NCBI RefSeq assembly: GCF_014284195.1
Contig: NZ_JACOGC010000001.1
Span: 868,001-932,000 of the forward strand
DNA: 64,000 bases
Direction: 5' to 3'
Source of the DNA: Cognatundibacterium griseum
GTDB lineage: Bacteria; Pseudomonadota; Gammaproteobacteria; Burkholderiales; Burkholderiaceae_D
Below are positions 55,448-64,000 of this stretch, piece after piece; within the stretch, counting starts at the first letter, position 1, and every line of letters begins with the position of its first letter. A model generated the notes under the pieces. The model was given only the letters and a program-made list of their open reading frames with translations, did not search any database and had not been told where the DNA came from. The translations under genes were made by a program, and so were the position numbers.

Positions 55448-57487
55448 TCAGGGGGCGCGGATATAATCAATCAGCTCCTGCACCTGCTGATCCGGTCTGG
55501 GCGTCAGCAGGCTGACGATGCAGATGGACAAAAAGCCCGCCGGAACGCCGAATACCCCGGCCGAGATGGGCGCAATATTCCACCACTGATTCAGACTGCT
55601 GCCGCCGAACAGGGGATGTGTGTGCACCATATAGAACACGCAGACCACAAAGCCGGCAATCATGCCCGCAATTGCACCCTGGCGGTTCGCACGTTTCCAG
55701 AAAATGCCCAATACCAGTGCGGGGAACAGCGTTGATGCCGCCACCGAAAATGCCGCGCCGACCAGTGACAGGATATCTGCCGGTTTCAGCGATGCCACAT
55801 AAGCCGCAATCAGCGCCACCACCAGCAGAAACAGTTTGGAAATAGTGACCCGTTTCTGCGTGGACGCGGTCGGGTCGACGATTTTGTAATAAATATCGTG
55901 AGACAGCGAGTTCGAGATCGTGAGCAGTAATCCGTCCGCCGTCGACAGTGCCGCCGCCAGGCCGCCAGCCGCCACCAACCCTGCCACAACATATGGCAGA
56001 CCGGCAATTTCCGGTGTCGCCAGCACGATGATATCGCCATCAATCGTGATTTCAGACAACTGTACGATGCCGTCTTGATTGATATCGATAATGCTGACTA
56101 AGGGATTAATTTTATCGACGTTCGCCCAGTAGGTGACCCAGGAAGGGAGTTTGGAGAATTCGCTGCCGACCAGTGACGTGTAAATATCGTATTTCACGAT
56201 AATCGCCAATGCCGGTATGGTGATGTACAGCAGCATGATGAAGAACAGCGACCAGAAGACAGAATCCCGGCTTTCTGTCACAGACGGCGTGGTGTAATAA
56301 CGGGTCAGCAAGTGAGGCAGGGCTGCGGTGCCCATCATGAGACACAACACCAGCGCCATGAAATTATTCCGTTTGTTGTCCGCTTCCGTTTTATCCTTCG
56401 CGGCATACGGGGTGTATTGCGCAAAATTTGGCTGGGACTTTTGCAGATACATATTCCTGGTTTCTGCCCAGCGCAATCGCGCTTCTTCCGGCGAGACCGG
56501 ATAATTCGCCAGATCGCGGCTTGCTGTTTTGATGTCGATCAGCGAGCCATTTCCGGCTTTCAGTTCATCCAGTTTCTTTTGCAATTCATTGCGTCCGCTC
56601 TCCCACGATGCGGGTAACTGCTGGATTTTTTTGTCAAACTCACCTGCCCGGGTCTGGTAGATGGCGCGTACCTGTTGCTCTTTCGGATCGTTGGTGAACT
56701 GCTTTTCCTTTTTTACCAGCTCCGGTAAAAATGCGCCATACGATATCTGCGGAACAGGATTGTCACTGTGCTTGGCGGACAGCCAGGCAACCGGAATCAT
56801 GAATGCAATGATGATGATGATGTACTGCGAAACCTGGGTCCAGGTGACTGCCCGCATGCCTCCGAGAAAAGAGCAGACCAGAATGCTTGCCAGACCGAGG
56901 AAAATACCTACCGAAAAATCAACCCCGGTGAAACGTGAAGTGATCAGGCCGACACCGTAAATCTGCGCCACGACATAAATGAAAGAAATAAAGACCGTCG
57001 CCAGCACGGCCAGAATACGCACCTGATTTTTATCCTCTGCATCAGAAAAACGGGTGCCTAAAAAATCAGCGATTGTGTACTGGCCAAATTTACGGATATA
57101 CGGCGCGATCAGCATCGCCACCAGACAAAAGCCGCCAGTCCAGCCGATGATGTAGGCCAGCCCGTCAAAGCCCTGCAAATACAGCCCGCCGGCAAGGCTG
57201 AGAAAACTTGCCGCTGACATCCAGTCGGCAGCCGTTGCCATGCCGTTGAATACCGCTGGTACCCGCCTGCCTGCAACATAGTATTCCGTGATGTCGGACG
57301 TCCGGCTGACCAGCCCGATTCCGGCGTAAATCACAATTGTGGCGAACATGAACAGGTAACCGATCCATGCCCGCGGCACACCTTCTTTTTCCAGAATCGT
57401 CAGCACAATCAGGAAGATAAAAAACAACAGGGTGTACCAAAGATAATAACTGGTCAGTCTTTGCGTAAAGCGCTGTTGCGGAGTCAT
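55448..57487 (-). CDS. Sodium:solute symporter, large subunit (VC_2705 type, ActP-like)
   Basis: A 679-residue SSSF transporter with about 13 helices. YYVAGRRVPAVFNGMATAADWMSAASFLSL near the N-terminus and GLVAAGGLAAALSTADGLLLTISNSLSHDIYY are SSSF signatures. Residues ~250-350 form a polar, charged insert between helices, characteristic of the VC_2705 subgroup and absent from ordinary acetate permeases. It is paired with the DUF4212 small subunit 8 bp upstream. The substrate is probably a short carboxylate, inferred from family and from the TctE-like kinase. Confidence 0.92.
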   Translation of the reverse strand: MTPQQRFTQRLTSYYLWYTLLFFIFLIVLTILEKEGVPRAWIGYLFMFATIVIYAGIGLVSRTSDITEYYVAGRRVPAVFNGMATAADWMSAASFLSLAGGLYLQGFDGLAYIIGWTGGFCLVAMLIAPYIRKFGQYTIADFLGTRFSDAEDKNQVRILAVLATVFISFIYVVAQIYGVGLITSRFTGVDFSVGIFLGLASILVCSFLGGMRAVTWTQVSQYIIIIIAFMIPVAWLSAKHSDNPVPQISYGAFLPELVKKEKQFTNDPKEQQVRAIYQTRAGEFDKKIQQLPASWESGRNELQKKLDELKAGNGSLIDIKTASRDLANYPVSPEEARLRWAETRNMYLQKSQPNFAQYTPYAAKDKTEADNKRNNFMALVLCLMMGTAALPHLLTRYYTTPSVTESRDSVFWSLFFIMLLYITIPALAIIVKYDIYTSLVGSEFSKLPSWVTYWANVDKINPLVSIIDINQDGIVQLSEITIDGDIIVLATPEIAGLPYVVAGLVAAGGLAAALSTADGLLLTISNSLSHDIYYKIVDPTASTQKRVTISKLFLLVVALIAAYVASLKPADILSLVGAAFSVAASTLFPALVLGIFWKRANRQGAIAGMIAGFVVCVFYMVHTHPLFGGSSLNQWWNIAPISAGVFGVPAGFLSICIVSLLTPRPDQQVQELIDYIRAP

Positions 57488-57495
57488 GCTGAGCC

Positions 57496-57765
57496 TTATG
57501 ATGTTGAGCGCTGTATCCAGCGCATGCAGACCGAATAGACCGCCAGGATCAGGACATAACTCAGGGTCAGCCCTTGTGCTGCCAGATAAAAAGACACCGG
57601 CCAGCCGAAGATCGTCAGGGTCGATAATTCACGGGCAAAAAACAGGCTGCCAAATCCCAGCATAGCCCAGCAAAGCAACAGGAAAATCGTCAGATGCCGG
57701 GTACGTCTCCAGTAGCGGGATGGCGCGGTTGCTGGCGCTGATGGCGGATTCGGTGGCGAATTCAT
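57496..57765 (-). CDS. DUF4212 small subunit of the sodium:solute symporter
   Basis: An 89-residue protein with a Pro/Ala-rich N-terminus and two membrane helices (TIFLLLCWAMLGFGSLFF and FYLAAQGLTLSYVLILAVYSVC). This matches DUF4212/TIGR03647, always found beside the large VC_2705-type symporter. The ATG at 57765 lies one base after the kinase stop. The upstream frame to 57792 would overlap that gene. Confidence 0.92.
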   Translation of the reverse strand: MNSPPNPPSAPATAPSRYWRRTRHLTIFLLLCWAMLGFGSLFFARELSTLTIFGWPVSFYLAAQGLTLSYVLILAVYSVCMRWIQRSTS

Positions 57766-57766
57766 A

Positions 57767-59299
57767 TCATGCGGTCTCGTTGACAAATTCATCGTAGGGA
57801 TTTAAGCGGAATGCAATCCGGAATACGCAGCCGGGAAACTGCGGATCCTGAGGATGTGGGTTATCCAGAATATCAATCTGTGCGCCATGTTTCTGAACGA
57901 TTTCCCGCACGATGGCCAGCCCCAGTCCGCTGCCCTGGACATTGCTGCCCAATATCCTGTAAAAACGGTCAAACACATGCTCTCGTTCGGCTTCGGGAAT
58001 GCCGGGACCGTTATCCTCGACTTCAATCAATGCCAGCTCCTGAGGAGCGCTCACGCTGACTCGCACGGTGACACTGTGTCCCGACGGCGTATAACGCAGG
58101 GCGTTATCCACCAGATTGCTCAGCATTTCCCGCAGCATGACCGGATCGGCAAAAATTATGACGGCATACTCGGGCTGCTCAAATCCCAGATCGATTTTTT
58201 TTGTAAACGAGGCCGGAATCCAGTCGCGCACTACCTGCATCGCCAGTTCATTCAGATTGACTGGTTCAAAAGGTTTGGTTGCCGTGGTTTGGTTTTCGGC
58301 TTTTGCCAGTGCCAGCAGCTGATTGACCAGCCGGGTGGCTGCTTCAGAGCTGGTGGACAATTGCAGCAGCGAGCGCCGGATTTCTTCCTGATCCTGCTGG
58401 CGCAGAGCCAGTTCAGACTGCATGCGCATACCGGCCAGCGGGGTTTTCATCTGATGCGCAGCGTCGGCAATAAAGCGCTTTTGTATTTCTATCGTTTGCG
58501 CCAGACGGGCCAGCATCTCATTGAGCGAATTGACCAGCGGTGTGATTTCTTCCGGCACCTGGCGCGAATCAATCGGGCTCAGGTCATCCGGTCTGCGGGC
58601 CCGGATACGTTGTTGCAATTCCGCCAGCGGCGACAGTCCGCGGCTCAGCGCGAACCAGACCAGCGCTAGCGCAATTGGCAGAATAATGAATTGCGGCAGC
58701 ACCACGCCTTTAATAATCTCATTGGCCAGCACCGCGCGTTTTTCCAGCGTTTCCGCGACCTGTATCAGAATCAGCCGGTTATCCCCGGCAGGCTGACTGA
58801 GCGTGGGCCGGATAACATCGACATAGCTGTAAGCAACGCGGAAATCGATGCCACGCAGGGTCAGATTACGGAACTGAATATTGCCTGACAGTGTTTTATC
58901 CTCGTCCGGCGGCAGTGGCAGATCGGCATCTCCGTCAATGACTTCCCCGCGCGCATTTTTCACCTGAAAATGCACATGATCCAGATCATCTGCCCGCAGG
59001 ATATCCCGCGCCGGTTTGGATAGCTGGGTAATCGCCTGGCCATCAAATTCTTTCACCTGTTGCGCCAGCACCAGCACCTTGTCTTCCAGCGCCCGGTCAA
59101 AGGGTTGATTGGCGATCGACTTGGCGACCAGATAGGTGATCGCAATACTCATCGGCCATAGCAGCAGCAGGGGAGCCAGCATCCAGTCCAGAATTTCTCC
59201 GAACAGTGAACGCTGTACTTTTTCTTCGGGCTGGCTCAGCAATGAATTTTCCGGCGCTCCGGCACTCGCTTCCTGAGGCTGGCGACGGTCTTCTGTCAT
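57767..59299 (-). CDS. TctE-like sensor histidine kinase
   Basis: About 510 residues. A first helix (MLAPLLLLWPMSIAITYLVA) and a second near residue 205 bound a periplasmic domain of the 2CSK_N type. A HAMP-like segment, the phospho-His motif FIADAAHQMKTPLAGM, the N-box LVDNALRYTPSG and EDNGPGIPEAE / GSGLGLAIVREI complete the kinase. The start at 59299 overlaps the response-regulator stop (ATGA). It probably senses the substrate of the downstream symporter. Confidence 0.93.
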   Translation of the reverse strand: MTEDRRQPQEASAGAPENSLLSQPEEKVQRSLFGEILDWMLAPLLLLWPMSIAITYLVAKSIANQPFDRALEDKVLVLAQQVKEFDGQAITQLSKPARDILRADDLDHVHFQVKNARGEVIDGDADLPLPPDEDKTLSGNIQFRNLTLRGIDFRVAYSYVDVIRPTLSQPAGDNRLILIQVAETLEKRAVLANEIIKGVVLPQFIILPIALALVWFALSRGLSPLAELQQRIRARRPDDLSPIDSRQVPEEITPLVNSLNEMLARLAQTIEIQKRFIADAAHQMKTPLAGMRMQSELALRQQDQEEIRRSLLQLSTSSEAATRLVNQLLALAKAENQTTATKPFEPVNLNELAMQVVRDWIPASFTKKIDLGFEQPEYAVIIFADPVMLREMLSNLVDNALRYTPSGHSVTVRVSVSAPQELALIEVEDNGPGIPEAEREHVFDRFYRILGSNVQGSGLGLAIVREIVQKHGAQIDILDNPHPQDPQFPGCVFRIAFRLNPYDEFVNETA

Positions 59300-60009
59300 G
59301 GTGTTCCGGAATCTGCAGGCGCAGCCTTGGCCGTGGGCGCGACAAAGAATTTTTCCAGGCAATAGCCCAGACCACGGACCGTGGCGATACGAACGCCATC
59401 GATTTCAATTTTCTTGCGCAAACGGTGTACATAGACCTCAATGGCATTATTGCTGACTTCCTCACCCCATTCGCACAGATGATCCACCAGCTGTTCTTTG
59501 GAAACGAGACGGCCCGTCCTTTGCAATAACACTTCCAGCAAACCCAGTTCACGCGCCGACAGATCCAGCATCTGATCGTGGATATAGGCGATGCGGCCAA
59601 CCTGATCGTAACTCAGCGGGCCGTGCCGGATGACGGTGGGGCCGCCGCCAGCCCCGCGCCGGGTCAGCGCGCGGACACGCGCTTCTAGCTCCGACAGGGC
59701 AAAAGGTTTTGCCATGTAATCATCCGCACCCAGATCAAGCCCCTTCACACGCTGTTCCACCGAGTCCGCCGCAGTCAGAATCAGCACCGGCAAATGGGAA
59801 TTGCGTGCCCGCAAGCGCCGTAACACTTCGAGGCCGCTCATTTTAGGCAGCCCCAGATCGAGGATCAGTAAATCAAAATCCTGTGTCGATAGCGCCGAGT
59901 CTGCTTCTTGTCCATTACCGACACAATCGGTGGCATAACCGGACTGGCGCAATGAACGGGTCAGCCCGTCCGCCAGAACGCTGTCATCTTCTGCTAACAA
60001 AATTCGCAT
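59296..60009 (-). CDS. OmpR-family response regulator (TctD/QseB-like)
   Basis: A 237-residue regulator. The receiver has LLAEDDSVLADGL, phospho-Asp in LLILDLGLPKMSGLEVL (near 51) and Lys in MAKPFALSELEAR. The winged helix contains LSARELGLLEVLLQRTGRLVSKEQL and the recognition region VEVYVHRLRKKI-like EVYVHRLRKKIE. First gene of a four-gene unit with the kinase and the symporter subunits. A Pro/Ala tail of ~15 residues is extra. Confidence 0.94.
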   Translation of the reverse strand: MRILLAEDDSVLADGLTRSLRQSGYATDCVGNGQEADSALSTQDFDLLILDLGLPKMSGLEVLRRLRARNSHLPVLILTAADSVEQRVKGLDLGADDYMAKPFALSELEARVRALTRRGAGGGPTVIRHGPLSYDQVGRIAYIHDQMLDLSARELGLLEVLLQRTGRLVSKEQLVDHLCEWGEEVSNNAIEVYVHRLRKKIEIDGVRIATVRGLGYCLEKFFVAPTAKAAPADSGTP

Positions 60010-60054
60010 GATGAATATCTAAGTGAGGAGTTGTCTCTGAATTTATTTTTACAG

Positions 60055-60084
60055 ATTATGCAACTTGTGCCGCCCGCTGGGCAA
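60055..60084 (-). promoter_or_regulatory. Possible promoter of the two-component/symporter operon
   Basis: On the minus strand TTGCCC (60084-60079), 18 bases, CATAAT (60060-60055), about 45 bp before the regulator ATG. The rest of the 392-bp gap from 60010 to 60401 holds only ambiguous short frames on both strands. Confidence 0.4.
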
Positions 60085-60401
60085 TCAATTCCTTGTAAAT
60101 CAGCATAAGCACTTTCAGCGCGGCAGATTTCCGTGTTGAACAATTAAGGTTCGCAGCGCATGATTGATCAGATGGAAAATATTTTTATGATGAATTGCAA
60201 ATTCTTCACTTGTTTTCATCTGTTGATTGACAATGAGTACTTTCAGCATGTCGCTGATATCTGGTTCAGTATCGAAGACCGTACGGATATTTTTTGTGGC
60301 CGGCACCCTCACAATGAACGCCTGCTGCCTGTGCCTGACCTGGTGCAGCTGGCAGACTCATGCCGGTCAGGATTACCGGCATAACGTGGCAATATATTTT
60401 G

Positions 60402-60944
60402 CTATTGTTTTTCGGTGGCGTTTAGTTTTCCCGCCTGCAGCCTGACCAGCCTGGCCTGGGCAATTTTATCCTTGGCTTCGGGAGCATGTTTGAAACGGAT
60501 TTGTTCGTTGTTGTTCCAGAATGAACGTTCCAGATCCAGGCTCAGGAAATAGGTACGGCCTTCCTTCAAGGACCAGATCATGTCATTGCCATGGTCTGTT
60601 TTTGCCGTCAGGTGATGTTCTCCCGGTGTCAGTTCAACGGCCATGTAGGTTTCTGGTCCCAGTATTGCGACCAGGTGCTCATCAATGTAAATCTGGCTTT
60701 TACTTTTTAATTCATTGGCTTCCGGGCGAACCAAATAGACCTTGGCAAATCCGGAGTGAGGAGGAATGAATTTTTTCTGTTCATTGTCTTCCTCATCGTT
60801 GGCCAGAGGAACTTTCACACAGTCGTGCCACTGGCCGCCGATTTTGCAGGGAGTCAGATTCTCTTCGGCGTAAGCTGACGGCAAATACCATGCTGTCAGC
60901 CCGAAATACAGGCACCTGAATAACTGAACAACTGACCTTCTCAT
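60402..60944 (-). CDS. Secreted DUF2846-like protein
   Basis: A 180-residue protein with signal peptide (cleavage near AYAEE, residue 26). After a Cys pair, the core FAKVYLVRPEANELKSKSQIYIDEHLVAILGPETYMAVELTPGEHHL and the WSLKEGRTYFLSLDLE segment resemble DUF2846, a small beta-sandwich of unknown function. It starts directly after the RND pump stop codon, so it is cotranscribed. The link to metal export is by position only. Confidence 0.7.
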   Translation of the reverse strand: MRRSVVQLFRCLYFGLTAWYLPSAYAEENLTPCKIGGQWHDCVKVPLANDEEDNEQKKFIPPHSGFAKVYLVRPEANELKSKSQIYIDEHLVAILGPETYMAVELTPGEHHLTAKTDHGNDMIWSLKEGRTYFLSLDLERSFWNNNEQIRFKHAPEAKDKIAQARLVRLQAGKLNATEKQ

Positions 60945-63900
60945 TTACTCCTCTTTGTTTTTATCTTTAAAGATGGTGTAGCTCAGAGGCAGCAGTAATA
61001 ACGTGAAAATCGTTGCTGAAACAATGCCGCCGACAATGACGACGGCAAACGGACGCTGGGTTTCCGAGCCGATACCATGCGACAGTGCGGCAGGCAGCAG
61101 GCCCAGCCCGGCCATCAGCGCCGTCATCAGAATCGGACGCAGACGGGTGACTGCACCTTCGATGGCACTCGATACCGAAAGCTGTTTCTTTTCCAGATCC
61201 AGAATCTGTTCCAGCATGATCACGCCGTTTTGCACAGAGATACCCGCAACCGCGATGAAACCGACTGCGGCAGAAACGGAGAAGTGCAGACCTGTCAGCG
61301 CCAGTCCGGCGATGCCGCCAATCATGGTGAATGGCACCATGAGCAGGATCAGCAACGATAGCCGTACCGAGCGGAATGCCCAGAACAGTAATGCGAAAAT
61401 CAGGAAAATCGTAATCGGAATAATGATTTCCAGTCGTTTCACGGCCCGCTGCTGATTCTCAAACTGACCGCCCCAGACGATGTAATAACCGGCAGGCAGG
61501 CTGACCTGCTCGGCGACTTTTTTCTGGGCTTCGGCAACGAAACTGCCCTGATCGCGGCCGATCAGATTGGCTTTGACCGAGGCATTGCGGCCACCTGCCT
61601 CACGGCTGATCCGGCTGGCGCCCTGTTTCAGTTCGATTTTTGCGACGTCGGCCAGATCAACGGTGCCGGCACCATTCGGAAGATTCACCTGCAAGGCACT
61701 GATGCTGTCGATGGACTCACGGTAATCGGCTTTCAGGCGCAGGGTGATGTCAAAACGCTTGTCCCCTTCATAGAAAGTGGAAACCGGCGCATCTGCCAGC
61801 GCAGATTGAATCACATTATTCACATCTGAGACATTAATGCCCAGACGTGCAATTTTTTCCCGGTCGATCACGATATTGAGCTGACTCTGACCGCCGATCT
61901 TGACCGTATCAACGTCGGCCGCACCCTGTATGCCTTTCAGGATGCTGGCAATTTGCTCGCTTTTCTGCGTCAGAATATCGAGATCGGGGCCGAACACCTT
62001 GATTGCAATTTCGCCTTTCACACCGGACAGTGATTCTTCCACGTTATCCTGAATGACCTGAGAGAAATTGGTCGGTACCCCGGGGATGGAATTAATCTTT
62101 GCCGTCATGTTTTCAATCAGGCTTTCCTTGTCCGCAAATTTCCACTCTGAACGCGGTTTCAGATCGGCCAGAATTTCCATGCTGTTCGGGCCTTTCGGAT
62201 CGGTCCCATCATCTGGGCGACCCACGTCGGAAACGACGGTTTTCACTTCGGGGTAGCTCAGCAGGATCGCGCGTACCTGTTTTTCGATTTCCTTGGTTTT
62301 TTCGATCGCGGTCGATGGCGGCAGGCTGATGGCAAGCCAGATGTTGCCCTCATCCAGCTTCGGCAGAAATTCGCTGCCGAGGCGGGGAGCCAGCGCGAGC
62401 GTGATGGCAAGCAGGATGGAGGATGCAATCATCACCTGACGCTTTTTCTGTTCCGTTTTTTCCAGCAGGGCGCGATAACTGTTTTGCAGACGCACCATCC
62501 ATTCGCTGTGTTTTTCTGCCAGACTGTGATGCTTCATGGTCAGCGTCAGCAATGTCGGAATGAGTGTCATCGTCAGGATCAGCGCTCCCAGCATGGCAAA
62601 GCTCAGCGTCAATGCTACCGGCGAGAAAATTTTTCCTTCGACGCGCTGAAAAGTAAAGATCGGAATGAACGCCAGAATGATGATGGCTTTCGCAAACAGG
62701 ATAGGATGCCCCATCTCAACGACGGTATCTTTTAATACATGTTTGCGCCACAGGAACAGGCTTTCGTGGCCGTCATGCTGTTTCAGCGTCAGCTTCACCA
62801 TCAGCGCCTCGACCAGCACCACGGCACTGTCGATAATGATGCCGAAATCAACCGCGCCCAGCGAAATCAGATTGGCAGGAATACCTTTCAGGTCCAGCAT
62901 GATAAATGCGCATAGCAACGACAGCGGAATGACGGTCACCACAATCAGCGCAGCCCGCCAGTTACGCAGGAAAGCAATCAGTATCGTTGCAACCAGCAGT
63001 GCGCCGACAATCAGGTTTTCTGCAACGGTCATCACGGTGTGATGCAGCAGATCGGTGCGGTCATAAATCTGTTTTAACTTGACGCCGGCCGGCAGCTTGG
63101 CATTCACCGATTCAATTTTTTTCTTCAGTTCCTTAATGATCTTGGCCGCATTGCCGCCTTTGGTCATCTGTACGATGCCCAGCACATAACTATCACCCTG
63201 GTTGTAAGAGACAATACCTGAGCGCGGACGGTTGCCGATGACGACGTCGGCAACATCGGATACCAGCACGGTTTTACCGTTTTTCGCGCTGATGATCACC
63301 CGGCCGATATCGTCTTTATCCTTAAACAATCCGACGCCGCGCACAACCAGACCTTCATCGCCGCGTTTCACGGTGCCGCCACCGACGTTATTGCTATTAC
63401 TGGCGAGCGCCTGATTGACCTGATCCAGCGTAATGCCGAAACGCTTTAACAGATTTGGATTCACCTGTACCTGGTATTCCTTGACGGTGCCGCCAAAGCT
63501 GACCACGTCTGCCACGCCGGGAACGATGCGCAACTCCGGACGCACGACCCAGTCCTGCAGTGCACGCACATCGTTTTCAGACATCGTGGCTGGCGCTTCG
63601 ATGATGTAACGGTAAATTTCTCCAACCGCAGTGGTCAGTGGCGCGATGCTGGGCTGAATTCCAGGTGGTAAATTGACGCCCTGAAGTTTTTCCAGCACCT
63701 GTTGCCGTGCAAAATAATCATCCGTGCCATCTTTAAAGGTCAGTGTGATTACCGACAGACCGGTGATGGAGACCGAACGCACCTGGGTCTGATTCGGAAC
63801 GCCGCTCATCTCACGCTCAATCGGCAAGGTGACGGTACGTTCTACCTCTTCTGCCGCCTGTCCGGGAAACTGTGTGACAACCTGCACCTGCACGTCCTGC

Positions 63901-64000
63901 ACATCGGGAAATGCTTCGATGGGCAGATTCGTCAGTGAGCGGTAACCGAAAACAATCAGCGCAAATGTCAGCACCAGCACGAACACGCGCTGGGTCAGAA
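60945..64000 (-). CDS. Heavy-metal RND efflux permease (CzcA/CusA family), N-terminus cut by window edge
   Basis: The frame is open to the window end (LTQRVFVLVLTF is the first visible part), so only a short N-terminal piece is missing; about 1,018 residues are visible. The proton-relay fingerprint DFGIIIDSAVVLVEA in helix 4 (Asp, Asp, Glu) marks the HME branch that exports metal cations across the envelope. SVSAAVGFIAVAGISVQNGVIMLEQI is the matching helix in the second half. Partners CzcB/CzcC would lie beyond the window. The metal (Co/Zn/Cd or Cu/Ag) cannot be fixed from this. Confidence 0.93.
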   Translation of the reverse strand, partial: LTQRVFVLVLTFALIVFGYRSLTNLPIEAFPDVQDVQVQVVTQFPGQAAEEVERTVTLPIEREMSGVPNQTQVRSVSITGLSVITLTFKDGTDDYFARQQVLEKLQGVNLPPGIQPSIAPLTTAVGEIYRYIIEAPATMSENDVRALQDWVVRPELRIVPGVADVVSFGGTVKEYQVQVNPNLLKRFGITLDQVNQALASNSNNVGGGTVKRGDEGLVVRGVGLFKDKDDIGRVIISAKNGKTVLVSDVADVVIGNRPRSGIVSYNQGDSYVLGIVQMTKGGNAAKIIKELKKKIESVNAKLPAGVKLKQIYDRTDLLHHTVMTVAENLIVGALLVATILIAFLRNWRAALIVVTVIPLSLLCAFIMLDLKGIPANLISLGAVDFGIIIDSAVVLVEALMVKLTLKQHDGHESLFLWRKHVLKDTVVEMGHPILFAKAIIILAFIPIFTFQRVEGKIFSPVALTLSFAMLGALILTMTLIPTLLTLTMKHHSLAEKHSEWMVRLQNSYRALLEKTEQKKRQVMIASSILLAITLALAPRLGSEFLPKLDEGNIWLAISLPPSTAIEKTKEIEKQVRAILLSYPEVKTVVSDVGRPDDGTDPKGPNSMEILADLKPRSEWKFADKESLIENMTAKINSIPGVPTNFSQVIQDNVEESLSGVKGEIAIKVFGPDLDILTQKSEQIASILKGIQGAADVDTVKIGGQSQLNIVIDREKIARLGINVSDVNNVIQSALADAPVSTFYEGDKRFDITLRLKADYRESIDSISALQVNLPNGAGTVDLADVAKIELKQGASRISREAGGRNASVKANLIGRDQGSFVAEAQKKVAEQVSLPAGYYIVWGGQFENQQRAVKRLEIIIPITIFLIFALLFWAFRSVRLSLLILLMVPFTMIGGIAGLALTGLHFSVSAAVGFIAVAGISVQNGVIMLEQILDLEKKQLSVSSAIEGAVTRLRPILMTALMAGLGLLPAALSHGIGSETQRPFAVVIVGGIVSATIFTLLLLPLSYTIFKDKNKEE

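Noticed and set aside
60115..60384. Short frames on both strands between the response regulator and the DUF2846-like gene
   Set aside because: The minus-strand 65-codon frame starts with GTG and the plus-strand 74-codon frame overlaps it. Neither has a convincing ribosome site or family, so neither is called.
1..64000. tRNA, rRNA, CRISPR, phage or IS transposase genes
   Set aside because: I looked for them and saw none. Small RNAs could still be missed by eye.

Overview
The window reads as a chromosomal segment of a Gram-negative betaproteobacterium, most likely order Burkholderiales and probably near Oxalobacteraceae. This rests on gene content: the block purM / AI-2E transporter / hda / HAD phosphatase / pcnB / folK / panB, LPS genes waaA and waaC, grpE-dnaK-dnaJ and a cobalamin-dependent ribonucleotide reductase. 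GC is in the mid-50s by eye. I saw no rRNA, tRNA, CRISPR array, transposase or phage gene. The genus cannot be fixed from the sequence alone.

Layout. 1-2.5 kb: a DUF1800/DUF1501 secreted-protein pair, the second cut by the window edge. 2.7-5.8 kb: a His/Asp-rich secreted protein, then a two-gene cytochrome operon. That operon holds a monoheme cytochrome fused to a predicted outer-membrane barrel (Cyc2-like) and a diheme c4-like lipoprotein, behind a perfect FNR/ANR box with a well-placed -10. 5.8-8.5 kb: class II ribonucleotide reductase. 8.6-13 kb: LPS core genes (waaA, an EamA transporter, a GT2, waaC). 13-22.3 kb: surface polysaccharide genes on the minus strand (phosphomannomutase, WbpM/CapD-like dehydratase, initiating sugar transferase, 4-keto-sugar reductase, GT2, rfbBACD for dTDP-L-rhamnose). 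No wzx, wzy or ABC exporter is present here. 22.3-22.9 kb: a 34-codon membrane-peptide gene and a 106-bp palindromic MITE-like element. 22.8-26.9 kb: the heat-shock operon grpE-dnaK-dnaJ with two sigma-32-type promoters. 27-28.5 kb: a chalcone-isomerase-like protein and a beta carbonic anhydrase.

28.5-40 kb is a potassium region: an NHL-propeller/LytM-like fusion protein, the complete kdpFABCDE operon preceded by an overlapping 30-codon membrane ORF, and a TorF-type porin. Both the kdp operon and the porin carry an 11-bp-phased TTTA direct repeat that fits the KdpE site, so the porin is probably part of the same response. 40-41.4 kb: a tungstate-type ABC permease and ATPase without a binding protein nearby. 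41.4-48.3 kb: the housekeeping block panB, DUF486, folK, pcnB, HAD, hda, AI-2E transporter and divergent purM. 48.6-51.1 kb: an S41 protease lipoprotein, a small lipoprotein and tag.

51.2-55.4 kb is the most unusual locus: a four-gene operon with circularly permuted ATP-grasp, alpha-E, transglutaminase-like and Anbu proteasome-like proteins. This is a predicted but functionally unresolved peptide-ligation/proteolysis system. 55.4-60 kb: a response regulator / histidine kinase / DUF4212 / large sodium:solute symporter operon. 60.4-64 kb: a DUF2846-like protein behind a heavy-metal RND pump that runs off the window end.
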